From positions 1 through 64,000 of the forward strand of contig NZ_DAOKZA010000002.1 of the NCBI RefSeq assembly GCF_035325925.1: DNA of 64,000 nucleotides. Direction: 5' to 3'. The stretch is from Calidifontimicrobium sp035325925 (GTDB taxonomy: Bacteria > Pseudomonadota > Gammaproteobacteria > Burkholderiales > Burkholderiaceae_C). Position numbers and translations under genes: made by a program. The notes under the pieces were generated by a model, which was given only the letters and a program-made list of their open reading frames with translations, was not told the origin of the DNA and ran no database searches. This document shows, one piece after another, positions 35,970 to 43,977 of the stretch; position 1 is the stretch's first letter, and each line of letters begins with the position of its first letter.

Positions 35970-38606
35970 ATGAGCTTCGCCCGCACCAAGCTGCAGCCGC
36001 CGCGCCCGCGCGCCGGTGCGCTGCTCGAGCGTCCGGCGCTGCAGCGCCGGCTGCGCGAGGCGCTGCTGGCGCAGCGCCTGGTGCTGCTGTGCGCGCCGGC
36101 CGGCTACGGCAAGACCGCCACGCTGGCGCAGCAGGCGCAGTCGCTGCCCGACGGCACCGCGCTGGCCTGGATCGCCGCCGACGAGGGCGACGAACTGCCG
36201 CAGTTGCTCGAGTGCCTGGCCGCCGCGCTCGAACCCTGGGACCCGCCCTGGCGCGTCGCACCCGAGGCGCTCGTCGCCGCGGCGGGCGACGCCTCGCCGC
36301 GCGAGCGACTCGCGCTGGCCGATGCGCTGATCAACACGCTCGACGCCTGCGAGGTCGAGCACGGGGTGATCGTCGTCGACGACCTGCACCGCGTCGCCGA
36401 TCCCGCGGTCTACGCCTTCCTCGACCACCTGCTCGAGCGGCTGACGCCGCGCTGGACGCTGGCGCTGACCAGCCGCTTCGAGCCGCCGCTGGCGCTGGCG
36501 CGGCTGCGCGCCGCCGGCGACGTCGCCGAGTTCCGCCAGGCCGACCTGCGCTTCGGCACCGACGAGGCGCGGTCGCTGGTGGCCGGCGCCGGGCTCGACG
36601 CGACGCTGGCCGACACGCTGGTGCAGCGCACCGACGGCTGGGCCGCCGGGCTGCGCCTGGCCGTCAACGCGCTGCGCGAAGGGCGCGCCGCCGCGTCGAC
36701 CGGTGGCCTCGAGCGGCCGTGGCTCGACTTCCTCGGCGCCGAGGTGATCGACCGCCTCGACGACGAGCTGCGCGACTTCCTGCTGCGCACCTCGGTGCTG
36801 CCCGAGCTGACGCCGTCGCGCGCCGCGGCGGTGTCGGGGCACCCGCATGCCGCGCGCCTGCTCGACGAGGTCGCCCGCCACGGCCTGTTCGTCACGCTGC
36901 ACGACGGCGCCGAGCCGACGCTGCGCCTGCACGACCTGCTGCGCGAGGCGCTCGAGCAGCGGCTGCAGCGCGAGCACGCCGGCGAGCTGCCGCAGCTGCT
37001 GCTGCGCGCCGCCGCCGGCGAGCCCGACGTGCGCCGGCGCATCGGCTGGCTGCTGCGCGCCGGCGCGCACGACGAGGCCCAGCGCGCGCTCGCCGAGGCC
37101 GCACCCGGCCTGCTGGCCGCCGGCGACAGCGCGCGCGTGCTGCGGCTGATCGAGGGCTTCCCGCCGCCGCTGCGCGAAGCGTCGCCACTGCTGGCCTACG
37201 TGCGAGGGCTGGCGGCCTGGCCGCGCTTCGAGTGGCTGGTGATGGACCGCGCGCTGGCGCAGGCCGCCGCCGGGTTCGAGCGCGCCGGTCAGGCGGCGCT
37301 GGCCCGCCGCTCGCGCGCCTGGCGCATCGTCGCCGTCGCCGGGCTCGGCCGGCTCGACGAGGCGCACGCAGAACTCGCCGCGCTGACCGCCGCGCCCGGC
37401 GGCGACCCCGACCTGCAGCCCCACCTGCACCTGATGGCGTTCTGGCTCGGCGGCGCCAGCGGCCCGGCCGACGCACCGGCGCGCCAGCTGCGGGCGATGC
37501 TCGACGTGCTCGACCCCGGTGCCGGCGCACCGCTGTGGTACCGCTGCGCGCCGCACTTCATGTTCATCGGCCGCCCGGGGCTGCTCGCGCCGCTGCAGCG
37601 CTACGTCGACACCGCGCTGGCGGTCGCGGGCGACAGCCACGTGCCGCTGCGCGCCGCGGCGCAGGCGCTGCGCGCCTGGGCACTGCTGTGGCAGGGCCGC
37701 CTCGACGCCGCCGACGAGGCGATGGCCGGCGCGCGCGACGACGACCGCTGGCTCGGCGGCCAGCGCAGCCTGCGCATCCCGGTGCTCGGCTACGACGCGG
37801 CGCGCGCCTCGCTGGCCGGCGACGCCGAGGCGGTGCGCCGCCACGGCGGCGCGATGATCGACGACGTCGACCAGGACCCGGCGCGCCGGCCGGCGTGGCG
37901 CGGCGTGTACCTGATGATGTCGGCGCGCATGTCGCTGGCCGCCGGCGACGCCGACCACGCGCGCGCGCTGCAGCGCGAGCTGCAGGCCACGCCGGGCGAG
38001 CGCGAGTGGCCGTTCATGCCGCACGCGCGCCGCGTGCTCGACGGTGCGCTCGCGCTGCACGACGGCGACGTCGACGCGGCGCTGCCGCTGCTCGAGGACG
38101 CGATCGCCCCGCTGGCCGACGTCGAGACCTTCGGCGTCGAAGCCAGCGCACGCGTGCTCGCCGCGCTGGCCCGCCTGCGCCGCGGCGAGGCCGCCGCCGC
38201 CGCCGCGTGGCTGCGCCCGGTGATCGCGCGTGCCGACCCCGCCGCGGGCAGCGAAGTCGGCGGCGCCTGGTTCACCGGGCGCGACGTCATCGCCGAGCTG
38301 GCCTCGGCGCCATGGGGCGGGCAGCTGGACGCCGCCGAGCTCGCACACCTGCTCGACTGGCGCCGACGCCTCGACGCGCTCGCCGCGCCGGCGCCCGCCG
38401 TCGCCGCCGACGCCGGCGACACGCTCAGCGCGCGCGAACGCGAGGTGCTCGAACGCATCGCCGCCGGCGACAGCAACAAGCTGATCGCACGCGCCTTCGA
38501 CCTGAGCCCGCACACCGTCAAGCGCCACGTCGCGAACATCCTCGACAAGCTGGCGCTGAACTCGCGCGGCGAGGCCGCCGCCTGGTGGCGGCAGCGCACG
38601 CTCTGA
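35970..38606 (+). CDS. MalT-type LAL (LuxR) transcriptional regulator, copy 1
   Basis: The 878-residue regulator is of the large ATP-binding LuxR family. An N-terminal AAA/STAND ATPase has Walker A APAGYGKTATL (about residue 45) and a GVIVVDDLHRVADP Walker B. Next come a winged-helix segment and a long helical TPR-like sensor region. The C-terminal LuxR HTH (LSAREREVLERIAAGDSNKLIA) ends 10 residues from the stop. A cacaat -10-like element at 35937-35942 fits the ATG at 35970. An in-frame ATG at 35826 would add a low-complexity leader. The next gene is a paralogue. The inducer and targets are unknown. Confidence 0.9.
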   Translation: MSFARTKLQPPRPRAGALLERPALQRRLREALLAQRLVLLCAPAGYGKTATLAQQAQSLPDGTALAWIAADEGDELPQLLECLAAALEPWDPPWRVAPEALVAAAGDASPRERLALADALINTLDACEVEHGVIVVDDLHRVADPAVYAFLDHLLERLTPRWTLALTSRFEPPLALARLRAAGDVAEFRQADLRFGTDEARSLVAGAGLDATLADTLVQRTDGWAAGLRLAVNALREGRAAASTGGLERPWLDFLGAEVIDRLDDELRDFLLRTSVLPELTPSRAAAVSGHPHAARLLDEVARHGLFVTLHDGAEPTLRLHDLLREALEQRLQREHAGELPQLLLRAAAGEPDVRRRIGWLLRAGAHDEAQRALAEAAPGLLAAGDSARVLRLIEGFPPPLREASPLLAYVRGLAAWPRFEWLVMDRALAQAAAGFERAGQAALARRSRAWRIVAVAGLGRLDEAHAELAALTAAPGGDPDLQPHLHLMAFWLGGASGPADAPARQLRAMLDVLDPGAGAPLWYRCAPHFMFIGRPGLLAPLQRYVDTALAVAGDSHVPLRAAAQALRAWALLWQGRLDAADEAMAGARDDDRWLGGQRSLRIPVLGYDAARASLAGDAEAVRRHGGAMIDDVDQDPARRPAWRGVYLMMSARMSLAAGDADHARALQRELQATPGEREWPFMPHARRVLDGALALHDGDVDAALPLLEDAIAPLADVETFGVEASARVLAALARLRRGEAAAAAAWLRPVIARADPAAGSEVGGAWFTGRDVIAELASAPWGGQLDAAELAHLLDWRRRLDALAAPAPAVAADAGDTLSAREREVLERIAAGDSNKLIARAFDLSPHTVKRHVANILDKLALNSRGEAAAWWRQRTL
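38433..38589 (+). repeat. HTH-encoding block repeated at 41229-41385, copy 1
   Basis: This 157-base block encodes the LuxR HTH of the first LAL gene. It matches the block at 41229-41385 with only about seven base differences, including long runs of identical third codon positions, whereas the rest of the two genes is much more divergent. Confidence 0.85.
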
Positions 38607-38792
38607 GTGCGCGCAGGGCCGGGCCCGCCCGGCCCGCAGCGGTTGCGCCGGCGGGTGCCGCCGCTGCGCTCCGAACCCCCGTCGCCGGGTGGCCACCCGA
38701 CGGGCCACGCGGGGCGGCCGTCGCGCCACCGCGACGGCGCGACGGACTGGCGCAGAATCCGCGTCGACGCCCCGCCGCCGCACCCGCCCGCG

Positions 38793-41405
38793 ATGCACTT
38801 CGCCGTCACCAAGATCCAGCCGCCGCGCCCGCGGCCGGGCTGGATCGCGCGTCCGAGGCTCGAGTCGCGGTTCGCCGCGGCCATCGGCACGCACCGGCTG
38901 GTGCTGGTCAGCGCGCCGGCCGGCTTCGGCAAGACCGCGCTGCTGGCGCGCCAGGTGCACGCACTGGCCGGCGACACGGCGCTGGCCTGGATCGCCGCCG
39001 ACAGCGGCGACGACCTGCACCGCCTGCTCGAGTGCCTGGTCGCCGCGCTCGAACCCTACGACCTGCCGTGGCGCCTGGCGCCCGAGGCGGTGGCCGTGCA
39101 GGCCGCCGACGGCAGCCCGGCACTGCGCCGCACCGCCGCGGCCGCACTGCTGAACACGCTCGACGCCGCCGACGCCGCGCGCGGGCTGATCGTGCTCGAC
39201 GACGGGCACCGCGTCGACGACGCCGACGTCTGGCGCTTCCTCGACCTGCTGCTCGAGCGGCTGAGCCCGCGCTGGACGCTCGCGATCTCGACGCGCCACG
39301 ACCCGCCGCTGGCGCTGGCCCGCCTGCGCGCCGCCGGCGAACTGGCCGAGTTCCGCCAGACCGACCTGGCGTTCGACCGCGACGAGGTGCAGGCGCTGGC
39401 CGCGGCCGACGGCGTCGAGCCGGCCGCCGCCGACCGGCTGCTGGCGCGCACGCACGGCTGGGCCGCGGGGCTGCGACTGGCGCTGAGCGCCGGCGGCGCG
39501 GCGGTGGCATCACGCGCCGCGGCGATCGACCGCGCGATGTTCGACTACCTCGCCACCGAGGTGCTCGACCGGCTCGACGCGCCGCTGCGCCGGTTCCTGC
39601 TGCGCGTGTCGGTGCTGCCCGAGCTGACGGCGTCGCGTGCGGCCGCGGTGTCGGGCGACGCCGCCGCGGCGGCGCAGCTCGAGCGCGTCGAGCGCCTGGG
39701 CCTGTTCGCCACCGCACTCGACGCCGCCGAGCCGACGATCCAGCTGCACGACCTGTTCCGCGACGCGCTCGAGCACCGGCTGCGGCGCGACCACCCCGAC
39801 GAGTGGCCGCGGCTGCTGCGCATCGCCGCGCAGACCGAACCCGACCCGGCGCGCCGCCTGGCGCTGCTGCTGCGCGCCGGCGACCTCGACGCCGCCGCCG
39901 AGACGCTGCTCGCGCACGCGCTGGACATGCTCACCGCCGGCGCGCTGGCGACCGTGGCGCACCACATCGCGCAGTTCCCACCGCAGTACGCGGCGCGCTC
40001 GCCGGCGCTGCAGCAGGTGCTCGGGGTGCTGTCGTGGGCACGCTGGGACTTCCACACCATGGTGCCGGCGATGCAGCGCGCCGAGGCCGGCTACGCCGCG
40101 GCCGGGCTCGACGAGCGCGTGCCCGCGGCGCAGGCGTACCACGCGCTGGCGCTCAACGGGCTGGGGCGCAGCGCCGAGGCCGGCGCGCGCCTGGGCACGC
40201 TGCGGCGCGCGCCGCTGCCCGCCGAGACGCGCGTCGTGGTGCTGGTGGCCTGTCTGTGGCACGCGCTGGACCTGGGCTCGACGCACCGCGTCGGCGCGCT
40301 GCTCGACGAGCTGATGGACCAGCTCGAGGCCACCGACGACCTGTCGCTGTGGTATCGCGGTCACCCGATTCCGCGCATCAACGGGCTGCCGGGCGCGCGC
40401 CGCTCGATGCAGCGCTGGGCGCACGGCGCGCTGGCGCGCTGCGGCGACCAGCCACTGCCGTTGCGCGCGCTGGCGACGCTGCAACTGGGCTTCGACGCCG
40501 CGTGGCACGGCCGCCTCGACGACGCGCAGGCGGCGCTGCAGCGCGCGCGCGACGACGCGCGCTGGCTCGGTGACCCGCCCAACGTGGTCGGCACCGAGCA
40601 GCTGCTGTCGGCGCTGCTGCCGACGCTGCGTGGCGAGCGCGACGCCGCGCTGGCCGCCGCGCAGCGCCTGCTCGACGGACACCTCGGCGGACGCGGGCGC
40701 TGGTCGCTGAGCGCCAACACCTTCTACGCCGCGCGCATCGCCGCCGCGTTCGACGACCTGCCGCGGCTGCGCGAGTACCTGCGCCAGCTCGGCATGCTGG
40801 CCGCCGACGAACGCATGCCGCCGTCGCTGCAACGGCTGGTGGCACCGCTGCACGGTCACCTCGCGTGGCTCGAGGGGCGGCGCGACGCGGCGATCGGTGC
40901 GTGGCGCGCCGCCATCGCCGACGAGCGCGTGATCGACCGCGTCGGCTTCGGCGTCGAGGTGCGGCTGCGCCTGGCCGCCGCGCTCGCCGACGCCGGCGAC
41001 GACGCGGGAGCCGCCGACGCCGCGGCGCCTGCGCTCGCCGCGGTGGACGCGCACGCGGGCATCGTCGGCGTGCGCTTCGCGCGGCCGATGGTCGCGCGCC
41101 TGCTCGACGCCGGTGCGCTCGACGCCGACGCGCGCGACCGGCTCGCCGGCTGGTGCGGGCTCGTTGCGGACGGCGCACCCGTATCGGCGCATGGCGACGG
41201 CAGCGGCAGCGCCGACGACCTCAGCACGCGCGAGCGCGAGGTGCTCGAGCGCATCGCCGCCGGCGACAGCAACAAGCTGATCGCACGGGCCTTCGACCTG
41301 AGCCCGCACACCGTCAAGCGCCACGTCGCGAACATCCTCGACAAGCTCGCGCTGAACTCGCGTGGCCAGGCCGCGGCCTGGTGGCAGGCGCAGCAGCGGC
41401 ACTGA
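38793..41405 (+). CDS. MalT-type LAL (LuxR) transcriptional regulator, copy 2
   Basis: This 870-residue paralogue of the preceding gene has the same order of parts: Walker A APAGFGKTALL near residue 45, Walker B GLIVLDDGHRVDDA, a winged-helix region, a TPR-like middle part and the C-terminal HTH (LSTREREVLERIAAGDSNKLIA). The ATPase and HTH are close to copy 1, while the sensor region has diverged, which suggests two inducers for one DNA site. A -10-like cagaat at 38753-38758 precedes the ATG, so it can be transcribed independently. Confidence 0.9.
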   Translation: MHFAVTKIQPPRPRPGWIARPRLESRFAAAIGTHRLVLVSAPAGFGKTALLARQVHALAGDTALAWIAADSGDDLHRLLECLVAALEPYDLPWRLAPEAVAVQAADGSPALRRTAAAALLNTLDAADAARGLIVLDDGHRVDDADVWRFLDLLLERLSPRWTLAISTRHDPPLALARLRAAGELAEFRQTDLAFDRDEVQALAAADGVEPAAADRLLARTHGWAAGLRLALSAGGAAVASRAAAIDRAMFDYLATEVLDRLDAPLRRFLLRVSVLPELTASRAAAVSGDAAAAAQLERVERLGLFATALDAAEPTIQLHDLFRDALEHRLRRDHPDEWPRLLRIAAQTEPDPARRLALLLRAGDLDAAAETLLAHALDMLTAGALATVAHHIAQFPPQYAARSPALQQVLGVLSWARWDFHTMVPAMQRAEAGYAAAGLDERVPAAQAYHALALNGLGRSAEAGARLGTLRRAPLPAETRVVVLVACLWHALDLGSTHRVGALLDELMDQLEATDDLSLWYRGHPIPRINGLPGARRSMQRWAHGALARCGDQPLPLRALATLQLGFDAAWHGRLDDAQAALQRARDDARWLGDPPNVVGTEQLLSALLPTLRGERDAALAAAQRLLDGHLGGRGRWSLSANTFYAARIAAAFDDLPRLREYLRQLGMLAADERMPPSLQRLVAPLHGHLAWLEGRRDAAIGAWRAAIADERVIDRVGFGVEVRLRLAAALADAGDDAGAADAAAPALAAVDAHAGIVGVRFARPMVARLLDAGALDADARDRLAGWCGLVADGAPVSAHGDGSGSADDLSTREREVLERIAAGDSNKLIARAFDLSPHTVKRHVANILDKLALNSRGQAAAWWQAQQRH
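41229..41385 (+). repeat. HTH-encoding block, copy 2
   Basis: This is the partner of the block at 38433-38589. Both encode the recognition helix region SPHTVKRHVANILDKLALNS with nearly the same codons. Confidence 0.85.
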
Positions 41406-41592
41406 CGCCCGGCGCGGCCGCGCCGCGCCCCCCGCGCCCTCACGCCCCCGCGCCGCGCATCGCTGCGAGCGGTGCGGTGGCCCGACGGCATGGCCCGTCG
41501 CCGGGCGGGCCATGGCTCCTTCAGGCGATGCCGCGCCGGCGCCCGACGGGAACACTGGCGCCATCGTCAACCCACCTCCTCGAGGAAGCCCG

Positions 41593-42000
41593 ATGCGCCC
41601 CGCCTTCACCCCCGTCGTCGCCGTCGTCGCCGTCGCGTCCACCCTGCTGCAGGGCTGCGCCAGCTCGTCGAAGGACATCACCCCCGCCTACGTGACGCCG
41701 ATGCAGTACCAGGCGCACGACTGCGCCCAGCTCGGCGCCGAGCTGCAGCGCATCCAGGTGCGCGTGAGCCAGCTCGGCGGCCGCCTCGACGAGGCGGCGC
41801 GCAACGACAAGGCCATCGCCGGCGTCGGCGCGCTGCTGTTCTGGCCGGCGCTGTTCGCGCTCGGCGGCACCAAGGAACAGGAAGCCGAGTACGCCCGCCT
41901 CAAAGGCGAGCACGAGGCGATCGTGCAGACCACGGTCATGAAGCGCTGCCCCGGTGCCGTCGCGATGGCCCCGAAGGGCACGCGCACCGGCACGCACTGA
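41593..42000 (+). CDS. Small predicted lipoprotein
   Basis: The 135-residue protein starts with a signal peptide ending in a lipobox (TLLQGC, Cys21), so the mature protein is probably lipid-anchored. A heptad-like helix (CAQLGAELQRIQVRVSQLGGRLDEAA), a hydrophobic segment (GVGALLFWPALFALGG) and EYARLKGEHEAIVQTTVMKRC follow. This pattern occurs in unnamed metal-resistance- or envelope-stress-type lipoproteins of proteobacteria. No function can be assigned. The hemerythrin-like gene begins 46 bases later. Confidence 0.78.
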   Translation: MRPAFTPVVAVVAVASTLLQGCASSSKDITPAYVTPMQYQAHDCAQLGAELQRIQVRVSQLGGRLDEAARNDKAIAGVGALLFWPALFALGGTKEQEAEYARLKGEHEAIVQTTVMKRCPGAVAMAPKGTRTGTH

Positions 42001-42046
42001 AACCACCCTCAGCCCACCCTTGCACGCCACACGAAGAAGACACGAC

Positions 42047-42790
42047 ATGGACCACGCCCTGACGAACCACCTGCCCGGCAACACCTTCCACGCCGCCGCG
42101 GCGCCGCGATTCGACATGTACACCGGCATCCACAAGGCGCTGCGTGCGTTCATGGCCGACACGCTGCTGCGCCTCGGGCGCGTCGACGTCGAAGACGCCG
42201 ACGAGCTCGGCGCGGCGCTGGCGCAGCTCGACGCGCTGCTTGCCGAACTGCGCCACCACCTGCACAACGAGAACGACTTCGTGCACACCGCGATCGAGGC
42301 GCGCCGACCTGCCGGTGCGTCGCGCACCGCGGCCGACCACGTCGAGCACCAGGCGTCGATCGCCGACCTCGAGGACGAGGTGCGCACGCTGCGCGCCGCC
42401 GATCCGGCGCGACGCGCGCTGCTGGCGCTGCGCCTGTACCGCCACCTGGCGCTGTTCGTCGCCGAGAACCTCGAGCACATGCAGATCGAGGAGACGGCGA
42501 ACCAGGCGACGCTGTGGGCGCTGTACACCGACGCCGAGCTGGCCGCGGTGCACGACGCGATCCTCGCCAACCACACGCCCGAGCAGATGGCGGTCGTGGT
42601 GCGCTGGATGGCGCGCGCGCTGTCGCCGCAGGAGCTGACCGGGCTGTGCCTGGACGCACGCGCCAAGCTGCCGCCCGAGGCCTTCGCGGGCCTGTTCGGG
42701 CTGATTCGCGCCGAGCTCGACCCCGCGCGTTCGGCCCGGCTGGCCCGCACCCTCGACGTCGCGCCGGTGCCCGGCCTGGTCGAGGCCTGA
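42047..42790 (+). CDS. Hemerythrin-like (HHE) protein
   Basis: The 247-residue protein has a four-helix pattern of hemerythrin-type metal ligands: H in GIHKALRAFM, HH and E in LRHHLHNENDFVH, H in DHVEHQASI, and H and E in YRHLALFVAENLEHMQIEE. Such proteins bind a di-iron centre and O2 or NO. The C-terminal third (TPEQMAVVVRWMARALSPQELTGLCLDARAKLPPEAF) is a helical extension also seen in related proteins. The last 20 codons and the stop are part of the first copy of an 80-bp tandem duplication. Confidence 0.82.
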   Translation: MDHALTNHLPGNTFHAAAAPRFDMYTGIHKALRAFMADTLLRLGRVDVEDADELGAALAQLDALLAELRHHLHNENDFVHTAIEARRPAGASRTAADHVEHQASIADLEDEVRTLRAADPARRALLALRLYRHLALFVAENLEHMQIEETANQATLWALYTDAELAAVHDAILANHTPEQMAVVVRWMARALSPQELTGLCLDARAKLPPEAFAGLFGLIRAELDPARSARLARTLDVAPVPGLVEA

Positions 42791-42887
42791 ACCCCGGCGC
42801 CCCCCCCCGTTCGGCCCGGCTGGGCCCCCCCCCCGCCTGGCCGCCGGGGCCCGGCCTGCGCCGGGCCTGACCCGCGGCGCCCCCCCC
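42728..42887. repeat. 80-bp imperfect tandem duplication with C-tracts
   Basis: Three anchors recur at exactly 80-base spacing: cgttcggcccggctgg (42728 and 42808), gcccggcctg (42769 and 42849) and gcctga (42785 and 42865). The first copy holds the end of the hemerythrin-like gene. In the second copy the intervening sequence is replaced by C-rich sequence. Runs of 9 C (42800-42808) and 10 C (42825-42834) occur inside, and 20 C (42880-42899) at the edge. Confidence 0.8.
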
Positions 42888-42899
42888 CCCCCCCCCCCC
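42880..42899. repeat. Homopolymer of 20 C
   Basis: An uninterrupted run of 20 C residues, the longest homopolymer in the window. It could be a slipped-strand hot spot or a base-calling artefact. Confidence 0.9.
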
Positions 42900-42946
42900 G
42901 CGCGCCGCGATCGCCGCAGCGCGCATCGACCCTGCACGAGACTTCG

Positions 42947-43111
42947 ATGCCACACCGCCCTGCCCCGTCGATCGCCGCGCGCACCTCGCGCGCACCGGTG
43001 GTCACCCCGACGCGCGTGCCCGGACTGCGCGCCGCGCTCGCACGCTATGCCGACCGGCTGACGCTGCAGTGCCGCGACGCGCTGCGCCGCGGCGCGCGCC
43101 ACAGTGCCTGA
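42947..43111 (+). CDS. Possible 54-residue basic protein
   Basis: The short open frame starts ATG at 42947 and encodes an Arg/Ala-rich peptide whose C-terminal part (LRAALARYADRLTLQCRDAL) looks like an amphipathic helix. No ribosome binding site is clear, and the 5' side follows the poly-C tract. It lies 20 bases before a well-started small gene on the same strand. It may be real or chance coding in GC-rich DNA. Confidence 0.3.
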   Translation: MPHRPAPSIAARTSRAPVVTPTRVPGLRAALARYADRLTLQCRDALRRGARHSA

Positions 43112-43131
43112 CCCGCAGCCAGGAGCCGACG

Positions 43132-43374
43132 ATGACTTTCCGACTGTCCGGCGCATTGAAACCCGCGCTGCCGCTGCTGCTGCTCGCCGCGGTCGGCGTC
43201 GGCGCCGCGGTGCTCACCGCGCGACCCGACGCCGGCGACGACCGCGCCGAAGCCCGCGTGCCCCAGGTCGGCGACGCCGACTTCGAGCAGCGCCTGGTCG
43301 AACGCTACCGGCAATGGGCACGCGAAGGGGCCCGGCGTGCCGCCGAGGCCCCGGCCATGGCGGCGTCGCGGTGA
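43132..43374 (+). CDS. Small membrane-anchored protein
   Basis: The 80-residue protein has one N-terminal hydrophobic segment (ALPLLLLAAVGVGAAVLTA), either an anchor or an uncleaved signal, followed by an acidic then helical periplasmic part (DADFEQRLVERYRQWAREGA). An aggag ribosome binding site precedes the ATG. Its stop overlaps the GTG of the next gene (GTGA). Function unknown. Confidence 0.7.
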   Translation: MTFRLSGALKPALPLLLLAAVGVGAAVLTARPDAGDDRAEARVPQVGDADFEQRLVERYRQWAREGARRAAEAPAMAASR

Positions 43375-43907
43375 AGCCGCCCGCGTCGCCGCCGGCGGGC
43401 GGCGAAGACGCGCGCGTCGTGGTCGACGCCGGCGTCGTGGTGCTCGCCGACGGACGGGTGCACTGCTGGATCGAGCACGCTGCGCTGGCCGGGGTGACGC
43501 CGGCGATGCTCCACTGGTGGTACGCACGCCGCACCGGCACGCCGCGCACCGAGGTGCTGCGCCTCGACGACGGCGGCTTCATCCACCGCCGGCACCGCGG
43601 CGGGCTGCCGGTGGCGGTGACGAACCACCGCTTCGACGCGCTCGCCGGCGGCACGCGCTGGCGCCACACGCTGACCGTCGGGCTGCGCGGCGCCTGGGCG
43701 CGCCCGCTCAACGCGCTGCTGCGACGCGTCGCGTTCGGCGAGGCGCAGGGCCGCGACTGGGTGCAACGCCGCGCCGTGGCCGCGCGCCGCGTCGAGCGCG
43801 ACCTGCCGGCACGCTACCGCAGCGAAGGCGGCGCGGCGTGGACCGCGGCGCGGCGAGATGCCGCCGCCCCGGCCTGGCGGGCGCCGACGGCAGCGGCACG
43901 GGCCTGA
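43371..43907 (+). CDS. Unknown protein with WW motif (DAPG-hydrolase-like?)
   Basis: The 178-residue protein contains VVVLADGRVHCWIEHAALAG then VTPAMLHWWYARRTG, followed by a His-rich FIHRRHRGG and VTNHRFDALAGGTRWRHTL. The P-x-M-x-x-WW pattern with later histidines recalls the DAPG hydrolase/phloretin hydrolase fold (PF18089), but the similarity is only by eye. The GTG start overlaps the stop of the small membrane-protein gene, so the two are co-translated. The Arg-rich C terminus may be disordered. Confidence 0.6.
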   Translation: MKPPASPPAGGEDARVVVDAGVVVLADGRVHCWIEHAALAGVTPAMLHWWYARRTGTPRTEVLRLDDGGFIHRRHRGGLPVAVTNHRFDALAGGTRWRHTLTVGLRGAWARPLNALLRRVAFGEAQGRDWVQRRAVAARRVERDLPARYRSEGGAAWTAARRDAAAPAWRAPTAAARA

Positions 43908-43977
43908 CCCGCCGCGTCGACGCCGGACGCATCGCCCGCCGCTGTCCTCGCCGCGCCGCACGGCGGGCGCGCCAGCG

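Noticed and set aside
31188..39455. A 2755-codon open frame on the minus strand
   Set aside because: Only the part after the ATG at 34034 (MrpA-B) has homology. The rest is an antisense shadow of fumarase and LAL genes made possible by high GC content.
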